From the NCBI RefSeq assembly GCF_049651805.1, contig NZ_JBASCU010000021.1, positions 62,001 to 126,000 on the forward strand: a stretch of 64,000 bases of DNA, read 5' to 3'. Source of the DNA: Pseudolysinimonas_A sp049651805. GTDB taxonomy: Bacteria > Actinomycetota > Actinomycetes > Actinomycetales > Microbacteriaceae. Below the pieces are notes generated by a model, which worked only from the letters and a program-made list of their open reading frames with translations, was not told the DNA's origin and searched no databases. Below, piece by piece: positions 8,943-17,220 of this stretch. Within the stretch, counting starts at the first letter, position 1; every line of letters starts with the position of its first letter. Both the position numbers and the translations under genes were made by a program.

Positions 8943-9443
8943 TCAGAGCACCTTGAAGTAGTCGAACGGCTCGAGGCAGGCCCGGCACTCGTAGAGGGCC
9001 TTGCAGGAGGTCGAGCCGAAGCGCGAGACCTCGACGGTGTCGGCCGAGCCGCAGCGCGGGCATCTGGTCGCAAGGGTCAGCCGCACCGGCCCGCGGGTGA
9101 CGCTCGAGTGGCCGCTCGGCGGGGCGATTCCGTACTGGGCGAGCTTCCGCTTGCCGTCGTCGCTCATCCAGTCGGTGGTCCAGGCCGGCGAGAGCACGAG
9201 GCGCACGTTGACATCCTCGATGCCTTCCCGGCGGAAGACGCCCCGCAGGTCGTCGCGGATGGCATCCATCGCGGGGCAGCCCGAGTAGGTCGGGGTGATC
9301 GTGACCGTCACGCCGGCGTCGGTCGCCGAGACGTCGCGCAGGATGCCGAGGTCTTCGATCGTGAGCACGGGGATCTCGGGGTCGACGACGGTCGCGGCGA
9401 GTTCCCAGAGCCGCCGCTCGTCGGTGAGTACGGCGCTCACCAT
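8943..9443 (-). CDS. paaD: PaaD, MIP18/SufT-like Fe-S assembly factor of phenylacetyl-CoA epoxidase
   Basis: 166-aa protein with an N-terminal DUF59/MIP18 domain (VVDPEIPVLTIEDLGI, TPTYSGCPAMD) and a C-terminal zinc-ribbon-like part with CPRCGS and CKALYECRACLEP. PaaD proteins are thought to help install iron or Fe-S in the epoxidase. ATG 9443 is used; it overlaps the end of paaC by seven bases. Confidence 0.93.
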   Translation of the reverse strand: MVSAVLTDERRLWELAATVVDPEIPVLTIEDLGILRDVSATDAGVTVTITPTYSGCPAMDAIRDDLRGVFRREGIEDVNVRLVLSPAWTTDWMSDDGKRKLAQYGIAPPSGHSSVTRGPVRLTLATRCPRCGSADTVEVSRFGSTSCKALYECRACLEPFDYFKVL

Positions 9444-10270
9444 GTCGCCCCCGGATGCTCGCGCGCGAGCACCTGCATCTCGGCGAGCAGCAGCGAGAGG
9501 TTCTCGGTGTGCATGCCGCGGCGTCCGCCGCCCCGGGCGGTGTCGGCCGCCGGGAAGACGATGCCGGTCTCGTCGGCGAGGGCGTCGATGACCGCGTCGA
9601 ACCCCGGTAGAAGCGTCGAGGGCCGCACGGCGATGCCCTCGAGCCGGTCGAGCAGCGCCTCGTCGCGGAACAGGTCGCCGACGTACGGCCAGACGTGGTC
9701 GAGGGCGACCTCGAGGCGGCGCCGCGACTCGTCGGTGCCGAGCGCGAGTCGGCGGAACCACTCGACGCAGTGCTCGCGGTGGTACTCCACTTCTTTGACC
9801 GCTTTCGCGGCGATCGCGGCGAGGGTGGCATCCGTCGAGGTCTGCAGGCGTGAGTACAGGTCGTACATGTAGACGGCCGCCGCGAGTTGTCGCACAATCG
9901 TGTGCGCGTAGTCGCCGTTGGGCTGCTCGGCGAGCTGGCTCGAGCGAAAGTCGCGCTCGCCGCGCCAGTAGGCGAGGTCGTCTTCGGATTGACCGCTCGC
10001 GCTGCCCGCGTACGACAGCAGTGAGCGCGCATGCCCGAGCAGATCGAGGGCGATGTTGCCCAGGGCGATGTCTTCTTCGAGTTCGGGGGCGCGCGAGATC
10101 CACCAACCGAGCTGCTGGGCGAGCACGAGGGCGTCATCGCCGAGCCAGAGCGCGTACTCCGCGATGTCGGAGGTCGCGACGCCTTCACGACGAACGATCT
10201 CGTCGTCGAGGGTCAGCTCGTCGAGTTGGATGTCGCCGTGGTCGCCGTGTTGTCTAGAGGCTGTAGTCAC
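9437..10270 (-). CDS. paaC: Phenylacetyl-CoA epoxidase structural subunit PaaC
   Basis: 277-aa ferritin-like scaffold partner of PaaA. The characteristic segment LAQQLGWWISRAPELEEDIA and the following DLLGHARSLL helix are visible. The GTG start at 10270 overlaps the paaB stop as GTGA, so the gene is translationally coupled inside paaABCDE. Confidence 0.94.
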   Translation of the reverse strand: MTTASRQHGDHGDIQLDELTLDDEIVRREGVATSDIAEYALWLGDDALVLAQQLGWWISRAPELEEDIALGNIALDLLGHARSLLSYAGSASGQSEDDLAYWRGERDFRSSQLAEQPNGDYAHTIVRQLAAAVYMYDLYSRLQTSTDATLAAIAAKAVKEVEYHREHCVEWFRRLALGTDESRRRLEVALDHVWPYVGDLFRDEALLDRLEGIAVRPSTLLPGFDAVIDALADETGIVFPAADTARGGGRRGMHTENLSLLLAEMQVLAREHPGATW

Positions 10271-10575
10271 AGGTGCTTCACGCCCTCGGACTTCGTGTAG
10301 TAGATCGCGTGCCGGTAGTTCTTGCCCGCGGGCGATTCGAAGTAGGCGCCCTTGGCATCCGGGTCGGAGGTCGTGATGAACTCGGCCGGCACGACCCAGA
10401 TCGACACGCCCTCATTGCGGCGGGTGTACAGGTCGCGGGCGTTCTTGACCGCCATCGTGGCGTCGGGGGCGTGCAGCGAGCCGGCGTGCACGTGCGAGAG
10501 GCCGCGGTTGGCGCGCACGAAGACCTCCCACATGGGCCATTCCTCGCGGTCGTCGGCCGCTCCGGGAGTCGTCAT
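10267..10575 (-). CDS. paaB: Phenylacetyl-CoA epoxidase subunit PaaB
   Basis: 102-aa bridging subunit, the usual length. Recognised by WPMWEVFVRANRGLSHVHAG and the downstream YTRRNEGVSIWVVP. It starts at ATG 10575, overlapping the paaA stop by four bases. Confidence 0.95.
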   Translation of the reverse strand: MTTPGAADDREEWPMWEVFVRANRGLSHVHAGSLHAPDATMAVKNARDLYTRRNEGVSIWVVPAEFITTSDPDAKGAYFESPAGKNYRHAIYYTKSEGVKHL

Positions 10576-11513
10576 GACGCGACCTTCTCGAGCGTGGCCT
10601 GCTTGCGGGCGTAAGCGGCGGCGGCCTCGCGCACCCAGGCTCCCTCTTCGAACGCCTGGCGCCGGTGGGCGAGGCGCTGGCCGTTGCACGGGCCGCGGCC
10701 GGCGAGCACCTCGTGGAACTCGTGCCAGTCGAGCTGCCCGTAGTCGTAGTGGCCGGTCTCGTCGTTGAAGCGCAGGTCGGGGTCGGGCAGCGTGACGCCG
10801 AGCGCCTCCGCTTGCGGCACGAGCATGTCGACAAAGCGCTGCCGCAAGTCGTCGTTGCTGAAGCGCTTGATGTTCCACGCCATCGACTGTTGCGAGTTGG
10901 GCGAGTCGCCATCCGGCGGCCCGAACATCATGAGGCTTGGCGCGTACCAGCGGTCGACGGCATCCTGCGCCATCGCCTTCTGCGCGTCGGTGCCGTTCAT
11001 CAGCTCGAGCAGGATCTCGAAGCCCTGCCGTTGGTGGAACGACTCCTCCTTGCAGATGCGCACCATCGCGCGACCATAGGGGCCGTACGACGCGCGGCAC
11101 AGCGGCACCTGGTTGCAGATCGCGGCACCGTCGACGAGCCAGCCGATCGCGCCCATGTCGGCCCAGGTGAGCGTCGGGTAGTTGAAGATCGACGAGTACT
11201 TGGCCTTGCCGTCGACGAGCGCCTGGAACATCTCGTCGCGCGGGGTGCCGAGCGTCTGCGCCGCGGAGTAGAGGTAGAGCCCGTGGCCGGCCTCGTCTTG
11301 CACCTTCGCCATGAGGATCGCCTTGCGCTTGAGGCTCGGGGCGCGGCTGATCCAGTTGGCTTCGGGCTGCATGCCGATGATCTCGGAGTGCGCGTGCTGC
11401 GAGATCTGCCGCACGAGCGTCTTGCGGTAGGCATCCGGCATCCAGTCGCGGGGCTCGATGCGCGAGTCGGCGGCGATCAGTTCGTCGAAGCGCTGCTCTT
11501 CGAGCGTCGGCAT
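10572..11513 (-). CDS. paaA: Phenylacetyl-CoA epoxidase catalytic subunit PaaA
   Basis: 313-aa diiron oxygenase subunit that epoxidises the phenyl ring of phenylacetyl-CoA. Diiron ligand helices are recognisable: HAHSEIIGMQPE, KVQDEAGHG and CKEESFHQRQGFE. ATG 11513 has a good GGGAGG ribosome binding site. It is first in the paaABCDE-paaG operon and faces paaI-paaR across a PaaR operator, so it is probably repressed until phenylacetyl-CoA accumulates. Confidence 0.96.
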   Translation of the reverse strand: MPTLEEQRFDELIAADSRIEPRDWMPDAYRKTLVRQISQHAHSEIIGMQPEANWISRAPSLKRKAILMAKVQDEAGHGLYLYSAAQTLGTPRDEMFQALVDGKAKYSSIFNYPTLTWADMGAIGWLVDGAAICNQVPLCRASYGPYGRAMVRICKEESFHQRQGFEILLELMNGTDAQKAMAQDAVDRWYAPSLMMFGPPDGDSPNSQQSMAWNIKRFSNDDLRQRFVDMLVPQAEALGVTLPDPDLRFNDETGHYDYGQLDWHEFHEVLAGRGPCNGQRLAHRRQAFEEGAWVREAAAAYARKQATLEKVAS

Positions 11514-11544
11514 CGGTGCCTCCCTAGATGCGGCGGTTGCTGGA

Positions 11545-11570
11545 ATACTTACCGGGCGTTCGGTTAGTAT
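11545..11570. promoter_or_regulatory. PaaR operator between paaA and paaI
   Basis: A 26-bp palindrome with arms ATACTTACCG and CGGTTAGTAT separated by six bases. The inner 22 bp fit ACTNACCG-NNCGNN-CGGTNAGT, which from memory is the motif reported for Corynebacterium PaaR. It lies at the divergent start of both paa transcripts, beside a TetR gene. Confidence 0.85.
11565..11570 (+). promoter_or_regulatory. -10 box of paaI-paaR, probably leaderless
   Basis: TAGTAT ends six bases before ATG 11577, leaving no room for a ribosome binding site. The box is part of the operator's right arm, so bound PaaR would directly block the polymerase. Confidence 0.6.
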
Positions 11571-11576
11571 ATCGAC

Positions 11577-12002
11577 ATGATGGATGGCGCGGTACCCCTC
11601 CGGCCCATGCTGCGAACCGACCGCGCATCCGAAGCGCTCGGAATGCGGGTGCTCGTCGATGACCCCGGGCACGCCGTCGTCGAGATGCCCATCCGGGCCG
11701 ACATGCTCAACGGATTCGCGATCACCCACGGCGGGCTCGTCTTCGCGCTCGCCGACACCGCCTTCGCGATCGCCTGCAACGAAGACGACCGGGTGGCCGT
11801 CGCAGCCGGAGCCGACGTGACCTTCCTGAAGTCGACCACCGAGGGTGACCTGCTCACCGCGACGGCCGACCGCCGCATCCGCTCGGGCCGCACCGGTCTG
11901 TACGACGTCACCGTGCGCGACCAGACCGGGGATGTGGTCGCCGAGTTCCGTGGACGCAGCATTGCGACCGACCGCCCGGCGCCGTCGGGGATGCGACACT
12001 GA
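11577..12002 (+). CDS. paaI: Hydroxyphenylacetyl-CoA thioesterase PaaI
   Basis: 141-aa hotdog thioesterase. The signature NGFAITHGGLVFALADTAFA matches PaaI proteins, which release CoA from dead-end phenylacetate intermediates. ATG 11577 (or the adjacent ATG 11580) has no ribosome binding site and follows a -10 box by six bases. paaR starts four bases after the stop, so the repressor is co-transcribed with this detoxifying enzyme. Confidence 0.9.
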   Translation: MMDGAVPLRPMLRTDRASEALGMRVLVDDPGHAVVEMPIRADMLNGFAITHGGLVFALADTAFAIACNEDDRVAVAAGADVTFLKSTTEGDLLTATADRRIRSGRTGLYDVTVRDQTGDVVAEFRGRSIATDRPAPSGMRH

Positions 12003-12006
12003 TCGG

Positions 12007-12603
12007 ATGACGACGGTCGGCGAGAGCAGGCGAGGTCGCCCCGGATACGACCAGGGCGGCATCCTCGAGATCGCGGTCGCCGCGTTCAACCAGTACGGCT
12101 ACGAGGCCACCTCGATGGGTCTGCTCGCGGAACGCCTCGGCCTGTCGAAGGCCGCGATCTACCACCACGTCTCGTCGAAGGAAGAGCTGCTCTCCCTCGC
12201 CCTCGACCGCGCGCTCGGCGCCCTCGAAGGCGTGCTCGACGAGGAGGGCGCCCGCACCGGATCCGCCGTCGACCGCCTCAGCCACGTGATCGACCGCGCC
12301 GTGCACGTGCTCGTCGCCGAGCTGCCCTCGGTGACCCTGCTGCTGCGTCTGCGCGGCAACACCGAGGTGGAACGTCAAGCGCTCACCCGGCGCCGCGAGT
12401 TCGACCGTGCTGTCACCGCCCTCGTCGTTGCTGCCCGCGACGAGGGGTCGCTGCGCTCCGACATCGACCCGCGCATCGCCGAACGCCTCGTCTTCGGAAT
12501 GATCAACTCGATCGCCGAGTGGTACCGCCCCGACGGCTCCGAAGATGTCGACCGCCTCGCCGCCGACGTCATCGCGGTCGCCCTCGACGGCCTCCGCAGC
12601 TAG
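12007..12603 (+). CDS. paaR: TetR family repressor PaaR
   Basis: 198-aa TetR regulator. The N-terminal HTH (about residues 18-63) contains AAFNQYGYEATSMGLLAERL and the recognition helix LSKAAIYHHVSSKEELL. The C-terminal domain would bind the effector, expected to be phenylacetyl-CoA. Position next to paaI and the paa palindrome supports the name. It is tail-to-tail with the AbiEii-like gene, nine bases apart. Confidence 0.9.
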   Translation: MTTVGESRRGRPGYDQGGILEIAVAAFNQYGYEATSMGLLAERLGLSKAAIYHHVSSKEELLSLALDRALGALEGVLDEEGARTGSAVDRLSHVIDRAVHVLVAELPSVTLLLRLRGNTEVERQALTRRREFDRAVTALVVAARDEGSLRSDIDPRIAERLVFGMINSIAEWYRPDGSEDVDRLAADVIAVALDGLRS

Positions 12604-12612
12604 GGCGCGCAC

Positions 12613-13320
12613 TCAGCTCAGGGTCGGCCGGGGGCGTTCACCGGATGTTTCACTACGGACGACCGCAGCGGCGAGGTCGAGCCACTCGCGACGCAGCCGA
12701 TCGAGCCACTTGCGATCCTCGCGATTCGTCGACCCGCGTTCGGCGACGAGCCTGAATGCGTCTTCGATCTGGGCCGGCAAGTCCCCATGGGGTCCATCGG
12801 CCGCCTCGGCGAGCACCTGCACTGCGGCGGCGGCATCCACTCCCTTTCGGAGGAGAGCGAGGATCTCGTTGGCGTCCTTGATGCCCTTCACACTCGACCA
12901 GCGGTCGAGCAGAGCGGCGATCTTCGAGACCGTGTGCGCTTCGATCGTGAGGAGGAGCCACCGCTGCGATTCGTCATCTGCCGGCTCGACGTAGCGGGCC
13001 AGCACCTCGACGCGGAGACGCAGCCGAGCGCCGAGCATCGATTGGTACGGGATGTAGATGTCCAGGTGAACGCCCTCGACTTCGCCGCTCCACTTCGTAC
13101 CCTGCAGATGGGAGTTCGCGTTCAGCTCATCGAGGCGCTCGCGCAGCTTGGTGCGCACCGTGTCGTCGCCGATGATGAGGTCGATATCGTGGCTGATCTC
13201 TCCGCCGACCCGGAGGTACGTCGCCCAGCCCCCGATGAGGATGGATGGCTCGAGGTCGTGGCCGAGGTGGTCGACCAAGGCCCGAAGCGTTCCGTCGGGG
13301 TCTTCGACGAGGCTAGCCAC
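12613..13320 (-). CDS. Nucleotidyltransferase, AbiEii-like toxin
   Basis: 235-aa protein with a nucleotidyltransferase core: GGWATYLRVGGEISHDIDL, where GG and the D-x-D pair are the nucleotide and metal motifs. It pairs with an upstream winged-helix gene whose stop it overlaps, as in type IV AbiE toxin-antitoxin systems. The chosen start is GTG 13320; the frame is open upstream but runs through the partner gene. It could instead be a relative used in other defence modules. Confidence 0.75.
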   Translation of the reverse strand: MASLVEDPDGTLRALVDHLGHDLEPSILIGGWATYLRVGGEISHDIDLIIGDDTVRTKLRERLDELNANSHLQGTKWSGEVEGVHLDIYIPYQSMLGARLRLRVEVLARYVEPADDESQRWLLLTIEAHTVSKIAALLDRWSSVKGIKDANEILALLRKGVDAAAAVQVLAEAADGPHGDLPAQIEDAFRLVAERGSTNREDRKWLDRLRREWLDLAAAVVRSETSGERPRPTLS

Positions 13321-13942
13321 GGAGGGCCTCCACGTTCTGTCCCCGGCTCTCGGGCGGGAACAGAACGCGGTGCAGAGCGCGCCGGAACTCTTCTGCCTGC
13401 CAGCCGGGGAGCGCGAACAGGTCGGCGTAGGTCTGCGCACGTGATGTGTAGCCGTCGTACCAGTCGAGCTGCGCGCGCTTGTCCATTCGCAGGATGATGA
13501 CCTCGTCGCCTGCCGGCAGGTCGTGAGCGAGCGGTTCGTCCTTCACGTAGACCAGACGAGTGGGATGGGTCGCGATCGTGTTGCGTCCGGAGGCGCCAGA
13601 GACGTAGGTGATGGCGGCATTGGACCCGCCGAGGGCGTAGTGGCCGTTCGCACGCTCGATGAGCATCGTCGCCCCCCCGAGCGTGGTGCGGCCGATCTCG
13701 TCGGCCTTGAGGTTCCGCCATGCGGCGAGGACGAGAAGGATCTTCTCTGGGTTGACGGCGATCACGCCGCCGTTGCGCCGTCGCTCCGTAGCGCCGATGT
13801 CGTGCATCCTCTGGAGCGCGAGCGAGGCCGTGGATACCGGAGTTCCGGATGCGTGCGCGAGGTCGGCGACGCTGCTCCAGTCGCGGCGCCCGGTCAGGGC
13901 GGCGTCCGCGAGCGCGCGCCAAACGAGTTCGTTGCCCTTCAC
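13313..13942 (-). CDS. Winged-helix AbiEi-like antitoxin/autorepressor
   Basis: 209-aa protein. Residues 1-75 look like a winged HTH (SVADLAHASGTPVSTASLAL, then MHDIGATERRRNGGVIAV). The remainder resembles the C-terminal part of AbiEi-type proteins, but I recognise it only by context. GTG 13942 has an excellent GGGAGG six bases upstream. Three copies of a 12-bp near-palindrome fill the promoter upstream, as expected for an autoregulating antitoxin. Confidence 0.7.
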   Translation of the reverse strand: MKGNELVWRALADAALTGRRDWSSVADLAHASGTPVSTASLALQRMHDIGATERRRNGGVIAVNPEKILLVLAAWRNLKADEIGRTTLGGATMLIERANGHYALGGSNAAITYVSGASGRNTIATHPTRLVYVKDEPLAHDLPAGDEVIILRMDKRAQLDWYDGYTSRAQTYADLFALPGWQAEEFRRALHRVLFPPESRGQNVEALRG

Positions 13943-13953
13943 TTCTTGCCTCC

Positions 13954-14012
13954 CAGGATTTCCTGAGATCGATGCTACAGGTATTCCCGTGCTAGGCATC
14001 CAGGAATACCTG
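13954..14012. promoter_or_regulatory. Three-site operator of the AbiE-like pair
   Basis: Three 12-bp copies at 13954-13965 (CAGGATTTCCTG), 13978-13989 (CAGGTATTCCCG) and 14001-14012 (CAGGAATACCTG), spaced 24 and 23 bases. Sites 1 and 3 are near-palindromes. Parts of sites 2 and 3 also form a perfect 10-bp inverted repeat. A TAGCAT -10 candidate on the minus strand (13972-13977) lies between sites 1 and 2. Confidence 0.7.
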
Positions 14013-14021
14013 GCAGGGGCG

Positions 14022-14471
14022 CTACGTCGCCCTTTCGCGACGCCGCGCCGGACGGAGCGCGAGCCACTCCCGCGGCGTTGTGATCGCGATGCCCTGGTAT
14101 TCCCCGAGAACGAGCAGATCCTTGTCCACGGAGACGATGGCGGCGGCCTCACCGAGGACCGCGGTTTCGAGCACGCGGTTGTCGTCGGGGTCGCGACAGA
14201 CGTCGATCGTGATCGAACCGAGCGAGACGGAGTCGAGGTGATCTTGCATCACCCCGATGAGGGCTTCGACGTCATCGACGAAGCCCGGAAACTTCACCGC
14301 GACGACGCGACGGACTTCGGTGAGGATCTCGGCGCTCACGACGAGACGTGCCCCGTCGTGCACGATCCCCTCGAAAACGTGCCGAGGTGCTCCGCCGAAG
14401 ACGAGGCCCGAGATCCAGACGTTCGAATCGACGACCAGCCGGCTGGGAGTGTCAGCGGTCGATGGCGTCAT
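14022..14471 (-). CDS. PIN-domain toxin, COG1569-like
   Basis: 149-aa PIN-domain protein of the putative toxin-antitoxin PIN family. Acidic residues are in VVDSNVWISGLV, AEILTEVRRV, CRDPDDNRVLE and VSVDKDLLVL. ATG 14471 is used, giving a 20-base overlap with the antitoxin gene. It probably cleaves RNA when not held by the upstream ribbon-helix-helix protein. Confidence 0.82.
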   Translation of the reverse strand: MTPSTADTPSRLVVDSNVWISGLVFGGAPRHVFEGIVHDGARLVVSAEILTEVRRVVAVKFPGFVDDVEALIGVMQDHLDSVSLGSITIDVCRDPDDNRVLETAVLGEAAAIVSVDKDLLVLGEYQGIAITTPREWLALRPARRRERAT

Positions 14472-14679
14472 ACACCTGCTGCTCGGATCCGTAGCCGAGG
14501 CGGCGACCCTTCTCATTCGCCCGATCCAACACGGCAGAGAGTGCCTGTTCGGTGCGTAGCTGCTTCACGACCGCGCGACGGATGTACTCGCTGCGCGACG
14601 AGAACTCGCGCCGCGCCTGATCGTCGATCTGCTCGACGAGCTCCTGCGGGAGTGAGATGTTGAAGGTCTGCGAGGCCAT
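14452..14679 (-). CDS. Ribbon-helix-helix antitoxin
   Basis: 75-aa ribbon-helix-helix protein of the CopG/ParD type. The beta strand QTFNISLPQELVEQI is followed by helices carrying SSRSEYIRRAVVKQL, and then a toxin-wrapping tail. The start overlaps an inverted-repeat operator and has a -10 box six bases upstream, consistent with a leaderless, autoregulated transcript. Confidence 0.85.
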   Translation of the reverse strand: MASQTFNISLPQELVEQIDDQARREFSSRSEYIRRAVVKQLRTEQALSAVLDRANEKGRRLGYGSEQQVYDAIDR

Positions 14680-14693
14680 ACAAGAAGTGTATG
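14677..14693. promoter_or_regulatory. Operator/-10 of the RHH-PIN pair
   Basis: Perfect inverted repeat CATACA-5-TGTATG overlapping the antitoxin ATG. On the minus strand TACACT (14686-14691) is a -10 box six bases before the start, lying inside the repeat. The antitoxin would therefore occlude its own promoter and start codon. Confidence 0.65.
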
Positions 14694-14722
14694 TAATCGG
14701 AGCAGGTCGCGCGAGCCCTCGA

Positions 14723-16792
14723 CTAAGCCGCTTCCAGCTCCTTAGCAACCAGGGTGAGCACGTCGTAGGTGGCGACCACGGCATCCTCTTGGTTCTTCAG
14801 CACCGCATCCCATCGCACCTCGCCATACTCGTCGGTCTCGCGCGGGGTGATCTGCTTCGCCGTCAACTCGACGCGGATGCTGTCGCCCGGGGAGACGGGG
14901 GTGAGGAACCGCAGGTTCTCGAGGCCGTAGTTGGCGAGCACCGGCCCCGGCTCGGGGTCGACGAAGAGGCCCGCGGCCCACGACACCAGCAGGTAGCCGT
15001 GCGCGACGCGACCCGGGAAGAACGGGTTCGCCGCTGCGGCCTCCTCGTTCATGTGCGCGTAGAAGGTGTCGCCGGTGAACTCCGCGAAGGTCTCGATGTC
15101 TTGCAGCGAGACGGTGCGCGACTGCGAGATCACCTGGTCGCCGAGGCGCAGCTCCGCGAGGCTCTTGCGGAACGGATGCCGCCCGCCCGGTTGCGACGCG
15201 GCGCCCGTGTGCCAGACGCCGGTGAGGGCGGTGAGCATCTCGGGCGAGCCCTGCACCGCCGTGCGCTGCATGTGGTGCAGCACGGCGCGCATCCCGCCGA
15301 GCTCCTCGCCGCCGCCGGCGCGACCGGGCCCGCCGTGCACGAGGCCCGGCAACGGCGAACCGTGCCCGGTCGACGAGCGCGCGTCGTCGCGGTCGAGCAG
15401 CAAGATGCGCCCGTTGTACGCGGCGGCGCGGTTCACGAGGGCGACCGCAAAGGCGGGGTCGTGCGTCGCGACGCTCGTCACGAGCGACCCGCCGCCGCGC
15501 GCGATGAGGTCGGCCGCCTGGTCGACGGTGTCGTAGGTGAGCAGCGACGAGACCGGCCCGAAGGCTTCGGTCGAGTGCACGACGGCGTCGGGTCCGGGCG
15601 CGAAGCGCAACAGCAACGGGGCGACGAATGCACCCTCCGGCGAGAGGCCGCACGACCCGTCGGCGTGCGTCACCTCGGGGGCGTCGGTCGAGCCGAGCAC
15701 GATCTCGCCGCCCGCGGCTTCGAGCTTCGCCACCTGGCGCAGCACCTCGTCGCGCTGCTCGAGCGACGCGAGCGGACCCATCGTGACGCCTTCGCCGCGC
15801 GGGTCGCCGAGCACGGTGCGCTCCGCGATGCGGGCGGCGACCGCGTCGACGACGGCGTCCGCGGATGCCGTGGGCACGATCGCGCGCCGGATCGCGGTGC
15901 ACTTCTGGCCGGCTTTCGAGGTCATCTCGGCGACCAGTTGCTTGACGTACGCCTCGAACTCCGGAGTGCCGGCCACGGCATCCGGACCGAGCACCGAGGC
16001 GTTGATCGAGTCGGTCTCGCTCGTGAACCGCACGCCGCCGGTCTGCACGGAGTCATGCGAGCGGAGTCGCTCGGCCGTGGAGGCCGAGCCGGTGAAGGCG
16101 ACGAGATCGCCGAGGCGCAGGTGATCGAACAGCGTCGGCACACTGCCCGACACCAGCGACAGGGTGCCGGCCGGTAGCAACCCCGACTCGACGAGGATGC
16201 GCACCCAGGCCTCGGCGAGGTACCCGGTCGGCGTCGCAGGCTTCACCACGGTCGGCACGCCGGCGAGGAACGCGGGCGCGAACTTTTCGAGCGATCCCCA
16301 CACCGGAAAGTTGAAGGCGTTGATCTGCACGGCGACGCCGGGCAGGCGGGTGTAGATGTGACGGCCGAGGAAAGTCCCGTCTTTCGAGAGCACCTCGGTG
16401 GGTCCGTCGACGTACACCGTCGTGTTCGGCAGCTCGCGACGGCCCTTCGAGGCGTAGGTGAACAGCACGCCGATGCCGCCGTCGATGTCGACCCACGAGT
16501 CGGTCTTCGTCGCGCCCGTGCGAGCCGAGATCGCGTACAGCTCCTCCTTGCGCTCGGTGAGCGCGAGCGCCAGCTGCTTCAGCAGCAGGGCGCGCTGGTG
16601 GAAGGTCAGCGCGCCGAGGCTGGCCTGCCCGACGGTGCGGGCGTGGTCGAGCGCGACGCCGAGGTCGAGACCTTCCGTGCTGACGTGCGCCACCGTTTCG
16701 CCGGTCGAGGCGTCGCGCACCGCGGCGGTCTCGACGCCGGCGGCGGGCGTCCACCACGAATCAGAAACGTAGCTCGGCAGAATGGTGGTCAT
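14723..16792 (-). CDS. paaZ: Oxepin-CoA hydrolase / semialdehyde dehydrogenase PaaZ
   Basis: 689-aa bifunctional ring-opening enzyme. Residues 1-520 are an aldehyde dehydrogenase with catalytic C298 (SKAGQKCTAIRR) and E259 (FTSETDS). About 550-689 are a MaoC-like hotdog hydratase (FAEFTGDTFYAHMNEEAAA, then FFPGRVAHGYLL). ATG 16792 is chosen because GAGGAG lies seven bases upstream; a longer frame adds seven residues without such a site. It is head-to-head with the second thioesterase only 29 bases away, so its transcript may come from paaJFH upstream. Confidence 0.93.
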   Translation of the reverse strand: MTTILPSYVSDSWWTPAAGVETAAVRDASTGETVAHVSTEGLDLGVALDHARTVGQASLGALTFHQRALLLKQLALALTERKEELYAISARTGATKTDSWVDIDGGIGVLFTYASKGRRELPNTTVYVDGPTEVLSKDGTFLGRHIYTRLPGVAVQINAFNFPVWGSLEKFAPAFLAGVPTVVKPATPTGYLAEAWVRILVESGLLPAGTLSLVSGSVPTLFDHLRLGDLVAFTGSASTAERLRSHDSVQTGGVRFTSETDSINASVLGPDAVAGTPEFEAYVKQLVAEMTSKAGQKCTAIRRAIVPTASADAVVDAVAARIAERTVLGDPRGEGVTMGPLASLEQRDEVLRQVAKLEAAGGEIVLGSTDAPEVTHADGSCGLSPEGAFVAPLLLRFAPGPDAVVHSTEAFGPVSSLLTYDTVDQAADLIARGGGSLVTSVATHDPAFAVALVNRAAAYNGRILLLDRDDARSSTGHGSPLPGLVHGGPGRAGGGEELGGMRAVLHHMQRTAVQGSPEMLTALTGVWHTGAASQPGGRHPFRKSLAELRLGDQVISQSRTVSLQDIETFAEFTGDTFYAHMNEEAAAANPFFPGRVAHGYLLVSWAAGLFVDPEPGPVLANYGLENLRFLTPVSPGDSIRVELTAKQITPRETDEYGEVRWDAVLKNQEDAVVATYDVLTLVAKELEAA

Positions 16793-16821
16793 CGGGGCAC
16801 TCCTCAGACGCAAGGCGGAAC

Positions 16822-17220
16822 ATGACGGACAAGTGGACGATCGAACTCGGCGAGCTCGACGTGAAGATGGGCGTGACGGTGCTCGAGCAGAGCGCCGAGC
16901 GCGTCGTGGCGACGATGCCCGTCGAGGGCAACCGCCAGTCGTTCGGCCTGCTGCACGGCGGCGCGTCGGTGGCGTTCGCCGAGGCCCTCGGGTCGTGGGC
17001 GGCGGTCATTCACGCCGGCCCCGGCCGCACGGCGGTGGGCGTCGACATCAACGCCACGCATCACGCGAGCGCCCGGTCGGGCATCGTCACCGGGGTTGCG
17101 ACGGCGATCCGGCTCGGCCGCACGATGACCTCGCACGAGGTGGTCGTGACGGATGAAGACGGCCGGCGGCTCTGCACGGCGCGGCTGACGAACCTCATCC
17201 TCGACAAGCCTCACGGCTGA
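16822..17220 (+). CDS. Hotdog-fold thioesterase embedded antisense in the paa cluster
   Basis: 132-aa acyl-CoA thioesterase of the PaaI/MenI/EntH type. The active-site helix is SFGLLHGGASVAFAEALGSW, with the catalytic acidic position Glu in AEALG, unlike the PaaI signature of the other copy. It is transcribed opposite to paaJFH and paaZ, overlapping the end of paaH by 10 bases. The ribosome binding site is AAGGCGG. Substrate is unknown; a late phenylacetate acyl-CoA, or 1,4-dihydroxy-2-naphthoyl-CoA since no other MenI candidate was noticed, are both possible. Confidence 0.8.
   Translation: MTDKWTIELGELDVKMGVTVLEQSAERVVATMPVEGNRQSFGLLHGGASVAFAEALGSWAAVIHAGPGRTAVGVDINATHHASARSGIVTGVATAIRLGRTMTSHEVVVTDEDGRRLCTARLTNLILDKPHG

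Noticed and set aside
16793..16813. Longer paaZ start at 16813
   Set aside because: ATG 16792 has a well-placed GAGGAG and matches family N-termini; the extension is seven unlikely residues.
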